Positions 7,172-14,013 of a DNA stretch of 28,832 nt are shown here, piece after piece; within the stretch, counting starts at the first letter, position 1; each line of letters opens with the position of its first letter. A model generated the notes under the pieces. The model was not told the DNA's origin. It was given only the letters and a program-made list of their open reading frames with translations, and did not search any database. Origin of the DNA: an uncultured Eubacteriales bacterium (GTDB lineage: Bacteria; Bacillota; Clostridia; Oscillospirales; Oscillospiraceae); contig URSX01000012.1 of NCBI GenBank assembly GCA_900550615.1, positions 1-28,832 of the forward strand, written 5' to 3'. Position numbers and translations under genes: made by a program.

Positions 7172-7200
7172 TTTACTTTGTGGTCTGTTCATGGTAAAAT
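7172..7200 (+). promoter_or_regulatory. Promoter of pfp
   Basis: -35 TTTACT (7172-7177), 17-base spacer, -10 TAAAAT (7195-7200). Predicted start near 7207, leader of about 54 bases, ribosome site AGGAGG near 7245-7250. Confidence 0.7.
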
Positions 7201-7260
7201 AGGCTATGAAAATGGCCCACAAATATTCCCGTACATTTTATTTTAGGAGGAATTTGCTTC

Positions 7261-8499
7261 ATGAATGTTCTCAAAGGTGCCTGCATCATCGGTCAGTCCG
7301 GCGGCCCCACATCCGTTATCAACGCCAGTGCCTACGGCGTGATCGACACAGCGCTGAAAAGCGGCGTGATCACGCGGGTTCTGGGTGCGGAGCACGGCAT
7401 CAAGGGCGTTTTGAATGACCGTCTGTTCGACATGGGGCAGGAGGATCCCGAGGAGCTTCGCCTGCTGAAATATACTCCCTCCTCCGCCCTGGGTTCCTGC
7501 CGCTATAAGCTGGCTGACCCCGCAGTGGACGATACGGATTTCAAGCGTATTCTGGAAATCTTCAAAAAATATGACGTCCGCTATTTCTTCTATAACGGCG
7601 GCAACGACTCCATGGACACCTGCAACAAGATCAACCAGTACATGCAGTCCGTAGGCTATGAGTGCCGGGTCATGGGTGTGCCCAAGACCATTGACAACGA
7701 CCTGTTCGGAACGGATCACTGCCCCGGCTATGCCTCTGCTGCCAAGTATATCGCCACCTCCTTCATGGAGGTGTATCTGGACTCGCATGTGTACGACACC
7801 GGCATGATCGTCATCATGGAGATCATGGGCCGCCACGCCGGCTGGCTGGCCGCCGCTTCCGCCCTGGCCAGTGAGTATGGGGCGGGGCCGGATCTGATCT
7901 ATCTGCCGGAGACTGATTTCGATATGCCCAAGTTCATAGAGGATGTGAAGCGGGTCTATGCGGAAAAGGGCAACTGCCTGGTGGCGGTGTCCGAGGGCAT
8001 CCACTATGCTGACGGCGGCTTTGTGTCCGAGGCCAAGGTGGAGAAGACCGATGGCTTCGGCCATGCGCAGATGGGCGGTCTCGCCTCCATCCTGGCCGAG
8101 GTCATCAAGGAGGAGACGAATGCCAAGGTCCGCGGCATTGAGCTGAATCTTCTGCAGCGCTGCGGCGCGCACCTGGCCTCGGAAACGGACATTGAGGAGT
8201 CCTTCATGGCCGGCAAGGCTGCCGTGGAGAACGCCATCGCCGGCATCAACGGCCGCATGATTGCCTTTGAGCGGGGTATCCAGAACGGACGCTACGCCTG
8301 CAAGACCAAGCTGGTCCCGCTGATGGAAGTGGCCAATGTGGAGAAGAAGATCCCCCGGGACTGGATCAATGAGGACGGCACCGGCGTTACCCACCGGTTC
8401 ATCGAGTACGCTCTGCCCCTCATTCAGGGGGAACCGGATCTGCCTAAGCAGGATTCCCTGCCCCGCTTCGCCAGACTGAAGAAGGTTCTGGCAAAGTGA
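7261..8499 (+). CDS. pfp: Phosphofructokinase, probably pyrophosphate-dependent
   Basis: Phosphorylates fructose 6-phosphate to fructose 1,6-bisphosphate; 412 aa. Motifs: N-terminal GQSGGPTSVINAS (11-23), GGND at 113-116, catalytic PKTIDND at 141-147, and MGRHAGW at 189-195 (sugar-phosphate site). The phosphoryl-donor motif has Asp where ATP enzymes have Gly (GGDG), and the PKTIDND version is typical of pyrophosphate enzymes, so PPi is the likely donor. The first Asp of the usual GGDD is Asn here. Start ATG has AGGAGG about 10 bases upstream. The gene stands alone: its own promoter, then a perfect terminator at 8515-8556. The divergent fba encodes the next glycolytic enzyme. Confidence 0.93.
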   Translation: MNVLKGACIIGQSGGPTSVINASAYGVIDTALKSGVITRVLGAEHGIKGVLNDRLFDMGQEDPEELRLLKYTPSSALGSCRYKLADPAVDDTDFKRILEIFKKYDVRYFFYNGGNDSMDTCNKINQYMQSVGYECRVMGVPKTIDNDLFGTDHCPGYASAAKYIATSFMEVYLDSHVYDTGMIVIMEIMGRHAGWLAAASALASEYGAGPDLIYLPETDFDMPKFIEDVKRVYAEKGNCLVAVSEGIHYADGGFVSEAKVEKTDGFGHAQMGGLASILAEVIKEETNAKVRGIELNLLQRCGAHLASETDIEESFMAGKAAVENAIAGINGRMIAFERGIQNGRYACKTKLVPLMEVANVEKKIPRDWINEDGTGVTHRFIEYALPLIQGEPDLPKQDSLPRFARLKKVLAK

Positions 8500-8514
8500 T
8501 GTACATAATTTACA

Positions 8515-8556
8515 GATGAAAAGACCGGCAGCCGTCAGGCTGCCGGTCTTTTCATC
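8515..8556. terminator. Perfect bidirectional terminator between pfp and coaX
   Basis: A perfect 19-base stem (8515-8533 pairing with 8538-8556) around a 4-base loop. The stem contains AAAAG/CTTTT arms, giving T tracts on both strands, so it can end both convergent genes (pfp plus, coaX minus, whose stop begins at 8558). Confidence 0.92.
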
Positions 8557-8557
8557 A

Positions 8558-9337
8558 TCACTTTTCCCTGTTTTTCAGATAGATAAGCTGCAGACCCTCC
8601 ATCAGCAGATACTTGTCATAAGTGATCTGGTTGCGGCAGTAGCGCACAATGACAGGTGCGTTGCTGCCGGTAGCTACAATTGTAGCGTGTTTGTCGGGTA
8701 TCGTGTCTATGATCCGGTCTATAATGCCGTCAAGCATACCCGCCGTTCCGTAGACGATGCCGTTGCGCATGCAGTCCTCGGTGTTTTTGCCGATGAGGTT
8801 TTTGGTCGGGTGCTGCAGCGCAACATTCTGCAGCAGTGCCGAGTGCTCCGACAGGGCATCCAGCGACAGCCGCACCCCTGGAAACATCATACCGCCTTCA
8901 TAGGTTCGCTGCCGGGATATATAGGAGATGGTGGTGGCTGTTCCCATTTCGATCATGATGATTGGTGCCGGGTATTTCTCCACCGCCGCCACGGCGTTGG
9001 CCACCAGATCCGTGCCCAACTGATTGTGCACCTCCATGCGGATGTTCAGGCCGGTTTTGATGCCCGGGCCGACAACCATAGGCTCCCTGCCCAGCAGACG
9101 GGTCAGAGCCTTATGCATCATAAAATTGATTCCCGGCACGACGCTGGAAAAAATGGCCCCGGTTACTTCCCGGATGTTATGCCCATAAAGCGCGAAAAGA
9201 TTCATCAGGTCAATGCTGATCTGATCTGCAGTTTTGCGGCTGTCAGTGTCTACAGAGGCGAGAAATTTCAGATCCTTTTCCTTCCCGAACAGGCCCACAC
9301 TGATGTTTGAATTCCCTATGTCGATGGCAAGCAGCAT
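8558..9337 (-). CDS. coaX: Type III pantothenate kinase (CoaX), with altered conserved residues
   Basis: Phosphorylates pantothenate, first step of coenzyme A synthesis; 259 aa, ASKHA fold, normally needs a monovalent cation. Motifs: phosphate-1 loop AIDIGNSN (4-11), GPGIKTGL (90-97), GTD with D110, and GTATT (132-136), all in order and at expected distances. Two normally conserved spots differ: the acid before GTAT is Glu130 rather than Asp, and the usual LP in the later LPxV-like block is LQ. Start ATG 9337 is backed by GGGAG 7 bases upstream; an upstream in-frame start at 9376 lies before that site. A promoter at 9365-9393 serves it and a terminator follows. Kinase activity is likely but should be judged with these changes in mind. 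Confidence 0.92.
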   Translation of the reverse strand: MLLAIDIGNSNISVGLFGKEKDLKFLASVDTDSRKTADQISIDLMNLFALYGHNIREVTGAIFSSVVPGINFMMHKALTRLLGREPMVVGPGIKTGLNIRMEVHNQLGTDLVANAVAAVEKYPAPIIMIEMGTATTISYISRQRTYEGGMMFPGVRLSLDALSEHSALLQNVALQHPTKNLIGKNTEDCMRNGIVYGTAGMLDGIIDRIIDTIPDKHATIVATGSNAPVIVRYCRNQITYDKYLLMEGLQLIYLKNREK

Positions 9338-9364
9338 ACAGGCTCTCCCTTCTGTTTTTTCTTT

Positions 9365-9393
9365 ATCATAACACATTTTTCTTGAAAAAACAA
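9365..9393 (-). promoter_or_regulatory. Candidate coaX promoter, overlapping the spoIVA terminator
   Basis: Minus strand: -35 TTGTTT (9388-9393), 17-base spacer, -10 TATGAT (9365-9370). The -35 hexamer falls in the end of the stem and T tract of the spoIVA terminator. Predicted start near 9358. Confidence 0.55.
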
Positions 9394-9421
9394 GACGAAT
9401 ACCTATGGCATTCGTCTTGTT
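9385..9421 (-). terminator. Rho-independent terminator of spoIVA
   Basis: Perfect 12-base stem (9389-9400 with 9410-9421), 9-base loop, then a T tract on the minus strand (A run 9385-9390). It lies 20 bases after the spoIVA stop codon. Confidence 0.9.
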
Positions 9422-9441
9422 CTCTGTGAAAGACTATCCCT

Positions 9442-10926
9442 TTACAGGATTATGCAAATCAGGCCACCGCCGCCTTCGTTGATAATGCGCTCCAGGGCTT
9501 CCCGCATTTTCTTCTGGGCCGGCTCCGGCATTCGCTTCAGCTTTGATTGCAGGTCATCTCCCACGATCTCATTGAAGCTCCGCCCGAAGATATTCGATTG
9601 CCAGAGCTTGTTGGTGTCCCCCTCGTACTGCTGCAGCAGATAGTTTACCATGTCCTCGGACTGCTTTTCGTCCCCCACAATGGGCGAGACAGTGGTCTCG
9701 ATATCCGCCCGGATCATATGGATAGAGGGAGCGCTGGCGCGCATTTTCAGGCTATAGCGTCCGCCCTGCCGGATGATCTCCGGGTCTGCCAGGGCCAACT
9801 CATCCAGACCCGGTAGAACGATTCCGTAGCCCGTGCGGTATGCCTCCTGCAGGGCCGGAGACACCTTGTCGTACTCCGCCTTGATCTTGGACAGCTCCGA
9901 AAGCAAGGTCATCAGATCCCCGTCGTTCTGCACGCTGAAGCCGGTCTCCTTGCCGACCGTATCATAAAACAGTTTTCTGGGCGGCTCCATGCGTACAGAT
10001 GCCGAACCGACACCCAGATCCATTTGCAGCATTTTGGCCTGCTCTATCAGATCGCTGCTCTCCAGCTGCTGCGGGATGCTGCCAACCTGGCGCATATGTG
10101 TCAGGTCGGCTCCGCATTTGGCTGCCAGCTCTACCATAGCCTTCCGGATGGGGTGATCCTCCGGCAGAGCGTCGACCCAGGAGGGGAAATATAGGGCCAG
10201 CTCCTGCAGGGGGAACTCATATAAAAGTCCCTGGATGATATTCTGTATTTCTCTCTCGCTCAATTGCAGGCAGTTCACCGCCAGGCACCTGGCACCGTAT
10301 TTTTCGCCGAGTTCATCGGCCAGAGCTGTTGCCTCCGGGCTGCCGGGTTCTGCACTGTTCAGCAGGATGACAAATGGCTTTCCGATGGATTGCAGCTCCC
10401 GGACGGCACGGTCCTCGGCCTCCAGATAGTCCTCCCTGGGGATCTCCGTGATCGTGCCGTCGGTGGTGATGACGATGCCCACGGTGGCATGCTCCGAAAT
10501 GACCTTCCGTGTACCGATCTCCGCCGCCTCGGCCATGGGAATTTCGTGGTCAAACCAGGGCGTCATGACCATCCGGGGCGCCAGATCCTCAAACTGACCC
10601 ATGGCCCCGGGCACCAGGTATCCCACGCAGTCTACCAGCCGCACGCCGAACTCCACCCCGTCGGCCAAACGGATATGGGCGGCCTCCTCGGGTACAAATT
10701 TCGGCTCGGCGGTCATGATGGTGCGCCCAGAGCCGCTCTGGGGCAATTCATCGATTGCCCGGTCCCGCTTGAAGCCGTTTTCCATCCGGGGCAGTATCTG
10801 GGTCTGCATAAAACGCTTAATGAAGGTGGATTTCCCGGTGCGAACCGGCCCCACCACGCCGATATAAATATTGCCGTCCGTTCGCTGGGCTATGTTCTCA
10901 TAAATATCCGTGACCTGACTCGTCAT
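9442..10926 (-). CDS. spoIVA: Stage IV sporulation protein A (spore coat morphogenetic ATPase)
   Basis: ATP-hydrolysing scaffold, 494 aa, that polymerises on the forespore surface to form the basement layer of the spore coat. The N-terminal region has Walker A GPVRTGKS (26-33), then a GTPase-like DCVGYLVPGAMGQ segment. The protein ends in GLICIIL, the family's typical C-terminal tail that anchors it at the forespore membrane. I start at ATG 10926, giving MTSQVTDIYENIAQRTDGN, which aligns with known SpoIVA starts (AAAGGA about 10 bases upstream). The open frame extends 59 codons further but that part reads through the promoter and terminator region. A sigma-E-like -10 box lies at 10981-10988, consistent with mother-cell expression. 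Confidence 0.97.
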   Translation of the reverse strand: MTSQVTDIYENIAQRTDGNIYIGVVGPVRTGKSTFIKRFMQTQILPRMENGFKRDRAIDELPQSGSGRTIMTAEPKFVPEEAAHIRLADGVEFGVRLVDCVGYLVPGAMGQFEDLAPRMVMTPWFDHEIPMAEAAEIGTRKVISEHATVGIVITTDGTITEIPREDYLEAEDRAVRELQSIGKPFVILLNSAEPGSPEATALADELGEKYGARCLAVNCLQLSEREIQNIIQGLLYEFPLQELALYFPSWVDALPEDHPIRKAMVELAAKCGADLTHMRQVGSIPQQLESSDLIEQAKMLQMDLGVGSASVRMEPPRKLFYDTVGKETGFSVQNDGDLMTLLSELSKIKAEYDKVSPALQEAYRTGYGIVLPGLDELALADPEIIRQGGRYSLKMRASAPSIHMIRADIETTVSPIVGDEKQSEDMVNYLLQQYEGDTNKLWQSNIFGRSFNEIVGDDLQSKLKRMPEPAQKKMREALERIINEGGGGLICIIL

Positions 10927-10980
10927 TTCCAACCATTCCTTTCTCCTGCAAACGGCAAGGCCGTCATAGTCGTTTGCTCT

Positions 10981-11009
10981 ACTGTATGAGAAAGCACTCC
11001 GGTTTAGAC
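10981..11009 (-). promoter_or_regulatory. Candidate sigma-E promoter of spoIVA
   Basis: Minus strand CATACAGT (10981-10988) matches the sigma-E -10 consensus (CATACA-T). A weak -35-like GTCTAAA lies 14 bases upstream (11003-11009). Known biology: spoIVA belongs to the sigma-E regulon in Bacillus. The -35 match is poor, so this is tentative. Confidence 0.5.
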
Positions 11010-11010
11010 G

Positions 11011-11041
11011 AAAAAAACGCACCCTGATCGGGTGCGTTTTT
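11011..11041. terminator. Bidirectional-looking terminator downstream of yebC
   Basis: Perfect 12-base stem (11013-11024 with 11030-11041) around a 5-base loop, with A/T runs on both ends. It follows the yebC stop (11054, minus strand) and sits upstream of the spoIVA promoter. Confidence 0.9.
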
Positions 11042-11053
11042 AAGCGTTTCATA

Positions 11054-11788
11054 TCAGTCCTGCTGCCAGTTGTGCCACACATTCTGAACGTCCTCGTTGT
11101 CATCCAGCATGTCCAGCAGCTTTTCCATGTTCTTCACGTCGTCCTCGCCGGTCATGGTGACATAGTTCTGGGGCACCATCTCCAGTTCGGCGCTCTCAAA
11201 GGTGTAGCCCTTTTGCTCCAGGGCGGCTACCACGTCGTTGAATGCGTCGGGATCGGTGGTGATCTCGAACACGGGGCCGTCAGCGGAGAAATCCTCCGCG
11301 CCGGAATCCAGCGCATCCATCATCACGGTATCCTCGTCCAGCTCCTCGTCCTCGTTGCTGATGACGATGACGCCCTTGCGGTCAAAACTCCAGCTGACGC
11401 AGCCCTGGGCACCCATGCCCTTGCCATACTTATCAAAATAGTGGCGGATCTCCGGAGCGGTGCGCTGGCGGTTGTCCGTCAGCGCCTCCACGATAACGGC
11501 CACACCGCAGGGGCCGTAGCCCTCGTATGTAACGGCTTCGTAGTTATCGGTGTTGCCGGCACCCAGTGCCTTGTCGATGGTGCGCTTGATGTTGTCATTG
11601 GGCATGTTGGCGGCCTTGGCCTTGGCCACAACGGTAGCCAGGCGGGAGTTATTGGCGGGGTCGCCGCTGCCGCCCTGCTTCACCGCCACGATGATCTCCT
11701 TGGCGATCTTTGTAAAGGCGGCGCTGCGCTTGGCGTCAGCCGCACCCTTGGTTTTTTGAATATTGTGCCACTTGGAATGTCCGGACAT
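11054..11788 (-). CDS. yebC: YebC/PmpR-family protein
   Basis: Conserved cytoplasmic protein of 244 aa. The N-terminus MSGHSKWHNIQKTKGAADAKR is the family signature. Middle and C-terminal domains follow, with ANMPNDNIKRTIDKA and YEGYGPCGVAVIVEALTDN blocks. The family has been annotated as DNA-binding transcriptional regulators, and some members have more recently been tied to translation of proline-rich stretches; which applies here cannot be told. Start ATG has GGAGAG upstream. It is the third gene after trmK and nif3-like, 15 bases after nif3, and is followed by a terminator at 11011-11041. Confidence 0.95.
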   Translation of the reverse strand: MSGHSKWHNIQKTKGAADAKRSAAFTKIAKEIIVAVKQGGSGDPANNSRLATVVAKAKAANMPNDNIKRTIDKALGAGNTDNYEAVTYEGYGPCGVAVIVEALTDNRQRTAPEIRHYFDKYGKGMGAQGCVSWSFDRKGVIVISNEDEELDEDTVMMDALDSGAEDFSADGPVFEITTDPDAFNDVVAALEQKGYTFESAELEMVPQNYVTMTGEDDVKNMEKLLDMLDDNEDVQNVWHNWQQD

Positions 11789-11803
11789 AGTTGCTTCTCT
11801 CCT

Positions 11804-12580
11804 TCAAATGCAGTATTGGATGATCTCGTTTTTATGGGAGATCGAAGTGGAAACGGAAACTGCGGGAAACGCCGCCTGCATACGCCGGCACAGTTCCGGA
11901 ACAATGACCTGCTCCGTGGGGAAATGCCCGGCGTCAATGAGGTTCAGCTCTTTTGTATCCAGAAAATCGTGATAACGAAGATCGGAGGTGACAAAAGTGT
12001 CGCAGCCCAATGCAATAGCCTGCGCAATATAGTCGCCGCAGGCACCGCCGCCAACCGCCACGCGGTGCACGGGTTTGCAGCAGTCCGTATAACGCAATCC
12101 ATTGCATCCTAATGATTTTACCACAAACCGGGTGAACTCTACAAGGGGTATTTCGCAATTTAATGTGCCGACACGACCGATTTTTTCATCCGTCAGATAT
12201 TCCGTGTGCAAAAGTCCCAATTTTTCCGCCAGAACATCGTTGACGCCGCCCTCTGCCGCGTCCAGATTGGTGTGCATGCAGATGGCGGAAATGTGGTTTT
12301 CCACCAGTTTCGTGAGAATTCTGCCCTGGCGGTCATCGGTGCGCAGAGTCTGCACCGGATGCCAGGCACAGTTCATCACCGGATGGTGGGACACGATGAG
12401 CTGGGCCCCGCACTGCACGGCTTCGTCTACCACGGACTCGGTGATGTCCAGGGCTGTGAGGATATTTGTTACCTCCCGGCCGGGGTCGCCCACCAGCAGA
12501 CCCACATTGTCCCAGCCGGCAGCCAAGTCGGCAGGCGCCCATGAATACAGAAATTGCTCCACTTCCCGCACTGTGGTCAT
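11804..12580 (-). CDS. Nif3-like dinuclear metal centre protein
   Basis: Member of the NIF3/YqfO family, 258 aa, which forms hexameric rings with a two-metal site; the cellular role is not settled (GTP cyclohydrolase-like and others have been proposed). Metal ligands visible: SHHPVM (H65, H66), HTNLDAAEGG (H103, D107) and, near the C-terminus, DAGHFPTEQ. The Bacillus-type protein has an extra middle domain and is about 370 aa; this one is the shorter form. Its ATG overlaps the trmK stop by 4 bases (12577-12580), so translation is probably coupled. The trmK-nif3 neighbour pair is common in Firmicutes. Confidence 0.93.
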   Translation of the reverse strand: MTTVREVEQFLYSWAPADLAAGWDNVGLLVGDPGREVTNILTALDITESVVDEAVQCGAQLIVSHHPVMNCAWHPVQTLRTDDRQGRILTKLVENHISAICMHTNLDAAEGGVNDVLAEKLGLLHTEYLTDEKIGRVGTLNCEIPLVEFTRFVVKSLGCNGLRYTDCCKPVHRVAVGGGACGDYIAQAIALGCDTFVTSDLRYHDFLDTKELNLIDAGHFPTEQVIVPELCRRMQAAFPAVSVSTSISHKNEIIQYCI

Positions 12581-13272
12581 AGTTCTGCTCTCCTCTCTGT
12601 CAATGACTGTCTGATTTCTGCCAGCTGGCCGGCGCGCTGCGCATTGACCTGATCGCTGCTTTTTCGCAGCCCAGCCTCTGCCTGGCTCAGGCGGCGGATG
12701 CGCTGGTCCAGATATTCTCCTGCCAGAGGATCCACCTCAATATCCACGCCGCCGTAGATCTCGGCGATAGTAAGGGGCGGCTGCTCTCCGCCGAACACCG
12801 TGAATACGGGGTACAGATAGTCCTTATCCCGCACCAGCCGCTCGGCGCTCTGGGCGTAGCCGTTTTCATTGAGCCAGCGGCGCAGGTCCTCTTGCTTGGT
12901 CATGGGCTGGAGCAGCAGGAGCGTGCTCCCTGCCTTAGTCCAGGGGGCCTGGGACAGGATGTGCATGATCGTCTCCCCGCCCATACCGGCGATGACAACA
13001 ACATCCGCATCCTCCGGGCCAATGCCGCGCAGCCCATCGCAGCAGCGGAAGGACAAGCCCTCGGCGATCCCATACTGCAGCGCTGTGTTTCGGGCGTGCT
13101 GCAGCGGCGCCTGGCCGATGTCGGCTGCTATAGCGGAGCAAATGCGCCCCTTTTGCAGCAGGTATACCGGCAGATAGCCGTGATCCGTTCCTATATCAGC
13201 CAATCGCGCGCCCTGGGGTACAAGGTCGGCCAAAAGCTGCAATCGGGGCTGAAGATGCAGTTCATCCGTCAT
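12577..13272 (-). CDS. trmK: tRNA (adenine22-N1)-methyltransferase
   Basis: S-adenosylmethionine-dependent methyltransferase of 231 aa that methylates A22 in the D-loop of some tRNAs. The SAM-binding loop is RLADIGTDHGYLPVYL (about 24-38). The catalytic-region block VVIAGMGGETIMHIL and later PMTKQEDLRRWLNENGY are family-typical. Start ATG 13272 has a very strong GGAGGTG site 5 bases upstream; an in-frame upstream start at 13314 lies before this site. First gene of the trmK-nif3-yebC set. I saw no clear promoter directly upstream; it may depend on read-through from the DUF1858 gene past the hairpin at 13308-13335. Confidence 0.94.
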   Translation of the reverse strand: MTDELHLQPRLQLLADLVPQGARLADIGTDHGYLPVYLLQKGRICSAIAADIGQAPLQHARNTALQYGIAEGLSFRCCDGLRGIGPEDADVVVIAGMGGETIMHILSQAPWTKAGSTLLLLQPMTKQEDLRRWLNENGYAQSAERLVRDKDYLYPVFTVFGGEQPPLTIAEIYGGVDIEVDPLAGEYLDQRIRRLSQAEAGLRKSSDQVNAQRAGQLAEIRQSLTERRAEL

Positions 13273-13307
13273 TTTTTCACCTCCGGGCAGTAATACAGAC
13301 AGACTGA

Positions 13308-13335
13308 AGCGCATACGACCGAGGCCGTATGCGCT
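13308..13335. other. Stem-loop between the DUF1858 gene and trmK
   Basis: Perfect 10-base inverted repeat (13308-13317 with 13326-13335), 8-base loop. No T tract follows on either strand, so a full intrinsic terminator is doubtful. It could be a weak terminator, an RNA-processing site or an mRNA stabiliser within a longer transcript. Confidence 0.6.
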
Positions 13336-13347
13336 TGAGGATTCTGA

Positions 13348-13548
13348 TTACTTATTGGCTTCCTCATTCACAAGAGCCAGCAGCTTCTCGCAATCCACAC
13401 CGTGCACCATGCAGGCTTCCTCCACGGTCTCGCCCCGGGAAGAGGGGCAGCCCAGGCAGTGCATGCCGATGGACAGGAAGATGGGAGCCGTCTGGGGCGC
13501 AACATCAAGGATATCACCGATGATGGTGTCTTTGGTAATTTCAATCAT
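13348..13548 (-). CDS. Small DUF1858 protein (putative redox-active disulfide domain)
   Basis: A 66-aa protein that is almost only a DUF1858 domain. The key element is GMHCLGCPSS, a CxxC motif with the glycine and proline around it; the domain family is often found with hybrid-cluster or other redox proteins, suggesting thiol or metal chemistry, but no substrate is known. N-terminal MIEITKDTIIGDILD and PQTAPIFLSIG fit the domain start. The ATG has GGAGGT 8 bases upstream, and a near-consensus promoter lies at 13582-13610. The next gene downstream is trmK. Confidence 0.9.
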   Translation of the reverse strand: MIEITKDTIIGDILDVAPQTAPIFLSIGMHCLGCPSSRGETVEEACMVHGVDCEKLLALVNEEANK

Positions 13549-13581
13549 GGTCTATAACCTCCATAAAACTTTGGTTTTAAT

Positions 13582-13610
13582 ATTATACCCCGATTTTCAC
13601 TCTTTTTCAA
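13582..13610 (-). promoter_or_regulatory. Promoter of the DUF1858 gene
   Basis: Minus strand: -35 TTGAAA (13605-13610), 17-base spacer, -10 TATAAT (13582-13587). Predicted start near 13575, a leader of about 27 bases. Confidence 0.82.
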
Positions 13611-13646
13611 CAGAAATTTTTCCGGCATGGGTGCATTTTCCGGCAG

Positions 13647-13677
13647 AAAAACCGGCGCAGAAAGCCTGCGCCGGTTT
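13647..13677 (-). terminator. Rho-independent terminator after the zinc-ribbon gene
   Basis: Perfect 11-base GC-rich stem (13649-13659 with 13667-13677), 7-base loop, then T residues on the minus strand (A run 13647-13651). It is 24 bases after the zinc-ribbon stop and ends the sigH-zinc-ribbon unit. Confidence 0.9.
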
Positions 13678-13700
13678 AACGTATTCAAATCAGAAAAGAA

Positions 13701-13979
13701 TCAGCCGTTCTCTCTCATCTTGGCAAAGCAATCGCTGCAGTACACAGGGCGATCGCTCTTGGGCTCAAAGGGAACCTTGGCCTCGCCGCCGCAGGCAGCG
13801 CAAGTAGCGGTGAAGTACTCACGGGGACCACGGGCAGCATTCTTGCGAGCGTCGCGGCAGGCCTTGCAGCGCTGGGGCTCATTCTGGAAGCCGCGCTCCG
13901 CATAGAACTCCTGCTCACCGGCGGTGAAAACGAACTCCTTGCCGCATTCTTTGCATACTAAAGTCTTATCTTCGTACAT
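13701..13979 (-). CDS. Zinc-ribbon domain protein downstream of sigH
   Basis: Small protein of 92 aa with two zinc-binding modules. The first has CKECGKEF and RCKACRD, with the FTAGEQEFYAERGFQNEPQ segment typical of this probable zinc-ribbon family. The second has TCAACGG and VYCSDC. Start ATG 13979 has AGAGGG upstream; the long open frame above it is antisense-like read-through inside sigH. It lies 34 bases after sigH and before a terminator, so it should be cotranscribed with sigH. Function unknown; possibly nucleic-acid or protein binding. The family is recognised, the role is not. Confidence 0.88.
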   Translation of the reverse strand: MYEDKTLVCKECGKEFVFTAGEQEFYAERGFQNEPQRCKACRDARKNAARGPREYFTATCAACGGEAKVPFEPKSDRPVYCSDCFAKMRENG

Positions 13980-14013
13980 GATTTTACCCTCTCTTTTGAG
14001 AAATATATTGCGC

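Noticed and set aside
7243..8394. Minus-strand open frame of 383 codons opposite pfp.
   Set aside because: Antisense of a complete phosphofructokinase; no ribosome site or domain.
9338..9376. Upstream extension of coaX to 9376.
   Set aside because: It lies on the promoter -10 and has no ribosome site; the ATG at 9337 has one and matches the family start.
10927..11103. 59-codon N-terminal extension of spoIVA.
   Set aside because: It reads through the yebC terminator and the candidate spoIVA promoter and has no counterpart in SpoIVA proteins.
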